This document shows, piece by piece, positions 4,771 to 7,752 of a stretch of DNA of 7,752 bases. Position numbers and translations under genes: made by a program. Numbering within the stretch: position 1 is the stretch's first letter; each line of letters begins with the position of its first letter. Source of the stretch: Sphingobacteriales bacterium. Lineage in GTDB: Bacteria > Bacteroidota > Bacteroidia > Chitinophagales > Chitinophagaceae. The notes beneath the pieces were generated by a model. It was not told where the DNA came from. It did not search any database and saw nothing but the letters and a program-made list of their open reading frames with translations. The DNA is taken from NCBI GenBank assembly GCA_023251215.1, contig JAHEZF010000066.1, positions 1 to 7,752 on the forward strand, read 5' to 3'.

Positions 4771-6897
4771 ATGAGATATGCTTTCCTTTTCGCCGCCATC
4801 ATGATACTGGCTGCCTGCAACAGTAAAGATTCAAATGATACCGCCGGGTTAAAAGCCCCCGTCACCAAAAAAGGCCCTAAAACATTTACCGAACATGGGC
4901 AAACCAGGACCGATGATTATTTCTGGTTAAATAATCCTCAGGATACATCTGTTATCAGTCATCTGAAAGAAGAGAATGCTTATACCGAAACATACATGAA
5001 GCATACGGAAGACCTGCAGAAAAAAATATACGATGAGCTGGTGGCAAGAATTGATCCCAAACAGGAATCGCTGCCTACAAAAGCAAACGGTTTCTGGTAT
5101 TATACCCGTTATGAAGAAGGCAAGCAGTATCCTTATTACTGCCGCAAAAAAGATAATCTTTCTTCAACAGAAGAAATTTTTCTGAATGTTCCGGAAATGT
5201 CGCAGGGTCACCAGATTTTCCAAGTGCGGGGATGGGATGCGGCAAGAAATAATAATTTATTAGCGGTGGGCATTGACACAACAGGCGGAAGAAGATCCAC
5301 TTTGTACATTAAAGACCTTACAACAGGTAAAATGCTGCCCGAAGTTTTTTCCAACACCAGCGCCAATTATACCTGGAGTGCTGACAGCAAAACCCTGTAT
5401 TATGTTCTGAATGATCACACTGTTCGCAGTTACAAAGTGATGAAGCATGAATTGGGAGCTAATCCGACTACCGACAAAAACATTTATACAGAAATGGACA
5501 GCACCTATTCAATTTTTCTCAGCAGCTCAAAAGACAATCATTATATTTTCATCAACAGCGGCAGCACTAATTCGGATGAGGTAAGGTATTTAGATGCTAC
5601 CAAACCCAATGCAGCTCCGGTAATGATACAGCCCCGTACAAACAATCTTGAGTATTCCGTCAGCTACTACGAAGGAAATGTATTTCATATCCGCACCAAT
5701 TATAAAGCCACTAATTTCAGGTTTGTGGAAACACCAATTGCCAAACCCGGAGTAGCCAATTGGAAAGATGTGATCCCGCACAGCGAATCGGCTTATTTGC
5801 AGAGGGTGGAAGTGCTGAAAGATTATTACGTGGAGCAGTCAAAAGTGAATGGCCTTACGGAAATTAAAGTCATTAACCGCAAAGACAATTCATCGTATAA
5901 TGTAGATTTTGGGGAAGAAGCTTATGTTGCCAATATGTATATGGCCACTGACGATTATACTTCTGACAGTATCCGTTATTCATATTCATCACTCACCACG
6001 CCGTCATCTGATTTTTATTATAACCTTGTTTCCAAAGAAAAGAAATTATTAAAGCAGCAAAAGATCGGCGGCGGTTACGATGCCTCCAAATATGAAACGC
6101 ATCGCATCCGGGCCAAAGCCACTGATGGCACGATGGTTCCCATTTCACTGGTGTATAAAAAAGATGAATTCAAAAAAGATGGAAGCAACCCGATGTTGCT
6201 GTACGCTTATGGTTCTTACGGCGCCAACAGCGATCCTTTTTTCAACCGTTCCGTTATCAGTTTGCTCGACCGTGGATTTGTGTATGCTATTGCACATATA
6301 AGAGGCGGGCAGGAATTAGGAAGGCAATGGTTTGAGAATGGAAGATTATTACATAAAAAAAATACTTTTACCGATTATGTGGATTGCGCCCAGTTTCTTG
6401 TAAATGAAAAATATACTTCAAAAGAAAAATTGTTTGCCAACGGTGTAAGTGCAGGTGGTATGTTAATGGGTGCTATCACTAATCTTCGTCCTGATTTGTT
6501 TAAAGGCGTACTCGCCGAAGTGCCGTGGATGGATGTAGTGACGGATATGTTCAATCCCGATCTTCCATTGACAACTCTCGAATACGATCAGTGGGGCGAT
6601 CCCAACAAAAAAGAATATTATGACTATATGCTTTCATGGTCGCCGTATGATAATGTGAAGAAAGCGAATTACCCCGCCATCTTTTCCACTGGCGGATTGA
6701 ATGATACACAAGTTCCTTATTTTTCTCCAGCCAAGTGGGTGGCAAAAGTTCGTGAAAATAATACAGGCAACAATGTTGTTTTATTCAAATGCAACATGGG
6801 CGCCGGCCATAGTGGCGAATCCGGCAGATTTGAAGCGCAAAAACTCCAGGCATTGAAATATGCTTTCATGCTCGATCAGTTGGGGATGAAGAATTAG
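4771..6897 (+). CDS. ptrB: Oligopeptidase B-type S9A serine peptidase, lipoprotein
   Basis: A 708-residue prolyl-oligopeptidase-family serine peptidase, close to the usual length for oligopeptidase B, which cuts short peptides after Lys or Arg. It starts with a lipoprotein signal (MRYAFLFAAIMILAAC, Cys16), so it should be anchored in the envelope, unlike the cytoplasmic E. coli enzyme. Residues 36-55 (HGQTRTDDYFWL) open the N-terminal segment, and about 95-430 form the beta-propeller that gates substrate size. The catalytic domain runs from about 440 onward, with YGSYG (479-483), DRGFVYAIAHIRGG (500-513), nucleophile Ser560 in GVSAGG, Asp645 in GLNDTQVPY and His680 in GAGHSGESGR. Glu604 and Asp606 in LTTLEYDQWG align with the acidic pair that, as I recall, sets basic P1 preference in OpB. 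The ATG at 4771 is chosen because it begins the signal peptide. It is divergent from the cold-shock gene and convergent with the DUF4239 gene. Confidence 0.93.
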   Translation: MRYAFLFAAIMILAACNSKDSNDTAGLKAPVTKKGPKTFTEHGQTRTDDYFWLNNPQDTSVISHLKEENAYTETYMKHTEDLQKKIYDELVARIDPKQESLPTKANGFWYYTRYEEGKQYPYYCRKKDNLSSTEEIFLNVPEMSQGHQIFQVRGWDAARNNNLLAVGIDTTGGRRSTLYIKDLTTGKMLPEVFSNTSANYTWSADSKTLYYVLNDHTVRSYKVMKHELGANPTTDKNIYTEMDSTYSIFLSSSKDNHYIFINSGSTNSDEVRYLDATKPNAAPVMIQPRTNNLEYSVSYYEGNVFHIRTNYKATNFRFVETPIAKPGVANWKDVIPHSESAYLQRVEVLKDYYVEQSKVNGLTEIKVINRKDNSSYNVDFGEEAYVANMYMATDDYTSDSIRYSYSSLTTPSSDFYYNLVSKEKKLLKQQKIGGGYDASKYETHRIRAKATDGTMVPISLVYKKDEFKKDGSNPMLLYAYGSYGANSDPFFNRSVISLLDRGFVYAIAHIRGGQELGRQWFENGRLLHKKNTFTDYVDCAQFLVNEKYTSKEKLFANGVSAGGMLMGAITNLRPDLFKGVLAEVPWMDVVTDMFNPDLPLTTLEYDQWGDPNKKEYYDYMLSWSPYDNVKKANYPAIFSTGGLNDTQVPYFSPAKWVAKVRENNTGNNVVLFKCNMGAGHSGESGRFEAQKLQALKYAFMLDQLGMKN

Positions 6898-6988
6898 ATG
6901 AGGTGAATTTATATAACCAGCTTTTAAATTACTACTGAGCTTTTGTTGCGTTTCATCTCAACTAAAATCACGATCAGAAATAAATTCT

Positions 6989-7752
6989 TCAATGTTCTGT
7001 AAAAAGATTTCTCAGCTCGATCATCTTTTCATGTGTGCTGTCTGTTTTAATGATGCCGCTCCGTGAACTATCCAGGTCTATGATGGTGTAAATGGTAATA
7101 ACCGTCATCAGTGCATAGATGGTCAGAATGATCCAGTCGTTTTTCTTTTGTTTTTTACTGTAGCCGATAATAAAACTACCCAAAAGGGTGAGGATGATCA
7201 GCAGCCATAAAATGGAATAGGGCACATGGGCTTTCAGTGCTGCATCCCGGCTTGTTACAGCATCAATCATATCATTCAATGCCGGTATCATCTGGTTGGA
7301 TATGATAAAATTTTCAGAGTTGTGTGAAAATTGCGCCGCTCTTTCCCATACCCTTGTGGAGATAGCCTCCGCTTTTTTCAGCGCTTCATTGATTTTTGTT
7401 TCATCGGTGCCGCTTAGATAATAATCAATCCTTGTTTCTAAATATTGTTGCAGGTCTTTTCTGAATTCTTTATGGATGCTATCAGGATAAAGGTTGGTAC
7501 GGAGAACCGCTGTCCCGATAGCATTAGCTTCTTTTACAATGCTGGCACGGCGGGTATCATAGCGATTAGCTGACATGCTGAAGGTGAAAGAAAGCAGCAG
7601 GGATAGCAAACCTAACAGGGCGCCTTCCAGCGGGCCAAGTCCCTCTGCTTTGGCCTCCGGATTCTTTTGCGCCTGGCGATTACTTAGCCTCACACCCAGC
7701 AAATGGAAAACTAGTATAAGAATAAAAACAGAGTCTGCGATAATCAGCAATG
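6989..7752 (-). CDS. DUF4239 (bestrophin-like) membrane protein, N-terminus outside window
   Basis: The last 254 or so codons of a membrane protein whose frame runs off the right edge. The first in-window candidate start (7750-7748) is a TTG that may be internal, so the true start is not visible. Counting from that TTG, four hydrophobic segments appear at about 2-20, 43-60, 178-197 and 206-226. The middle, soluble part is helical. Conserved blocks of the DUF4239 family are visible: GLLSLLLSFTFSMSANRYDTRR (47-68, split in two by the membrane border), EANAIGTAVLR (74-84), a helix with ALNDMID and R-D-A-A-L (157-171), and DLDSSRSGII (225-234) after the last segment. The family is described as bestrophin-like, which suggests an ion channel, but no activity is established that I know of. 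Only a short N-terminal piece is probably missing. It is convergent with the oligopeptidase gene, 91 bp apart, with no clear terminator between them. Confidence 0.85.
   Translation of the reverse strand, partial: LLIIADSVFILILVFHLLGVRLSNRQAQKNPEAKAEGLGPLEGALLGLLSLLLSFTFSMSANRYDTRRASIVKEANAIGTAVLRTNLYPDSIHKEFRKDLQQYLETRIDYYLSGTDETKINEALKKAEAISTRVWERAAQFSHNSENFIISNQMIPALNDMIDAVTSRDAALKAHVPYSILWLLIILTLLGSFIIGYSKKQKKNDWIILTIYALMTVITIYTIIDLDSSRSGIIKTDSTHEKMIELRNLFTEH

Noticed and set aside
4602..4826. A 74-codon open frame upstream of and overlapping the oligopeptidase gene
   Set aside because: It overlaps the signal-peptide coding region in another frame, crosses both promoter boxes, and its product shows no recognisable domain.
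6919..6944. Two AGCTTTT copies between the oligopeptidase and DUF4239 genes
   Set aside because: They are direct, not inverted, repeats 12 nt apart and give no stable hairpin, so they do not support a terminator.
1..7752. CRISPR array, tRNA, rRNA, insertion sequence, phage or defence genes
   Set aside because: I saw no regularly spaced repeats, cloverleaf sequence, transposase or terminal repeats, and all long frames are accounted for by cellular genes.

Overview
The window looks like ordinary chromosomal DNA from a Bacteroidota bacterium, probably close to Chitinophagaceae (the family is inferred). The composition is AT-leaning, and starts have A-rich leaders with no Shine-Dalgarno sequence. 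TATCTTT-like boxes, close to the Bacteroidota -7 consensus TAnnTTTG, precede most starts. The proteins are Bacteroidota-typical: an Uup-like ABC-F ATPase, a DUF4399 lipoprotein, a lipoprotein oligopeptidase B, a small cold-shock protein with the KKFGFI variant, and a DUF4239 membrane protein.

Layout, left to right. Positions 1-546 (+) hold the 3' part of an alpha/beta-hydrolase-like gene that runs in from the left edge. A 270-bp gap follows, with a candidate terminator and a perfect inverted repeat. Positions 817-2691 (-) encode an Uup-like ABC-F ATPase. A 112-bp divergent promoter region separates it from a DUF4399 lipoprotein at 2804-3319 (+). That gene meets a dienelactone-hydrolase-family gene at 3324-4175 (-) tail to tail, with 4 bp between stop codons. 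A cold-shock gene at 4372-4575 (-) follows, with a clear intrinsic terminator at 4311-4339. An oligopeptidase B-type lipoprotein is at 4771-6897 (+). A DUF4239 (bestrophin-like) gene at 6989-7752 (-) runs off the right edge.

Nearly every gene appears to be its own transcription unit. Neighbours alternate in orientation, and the only same-strand neighbours (cold-shock gene, then hydrolase) are separated by a terminator and a new promoter. I see no operon and no shared pathway. Three genes encode unrelated serine or cysteine alpha/beta-hydrolases, two of them predicted to be exported or lipid-anchored. The window fits a housekeeping region with envelope hydrolases, a ribosome-associated ATPase and an RNA chaperone.

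I found no mobile element, CRISPR array, tRNA or rRNA, and nothing I can honestly call a new multi-gene system. The points worth a second look are small: a likely leaderless ABC-F mRNA, a pentamer-repeat leader and paired 3' hairpins on the cold-shock mRNA, a degenerate Tat signal on the hydrolase, a Met-rich linker in the DUF4399 lipoprotein, and the poorly characterised partial hydrolase.
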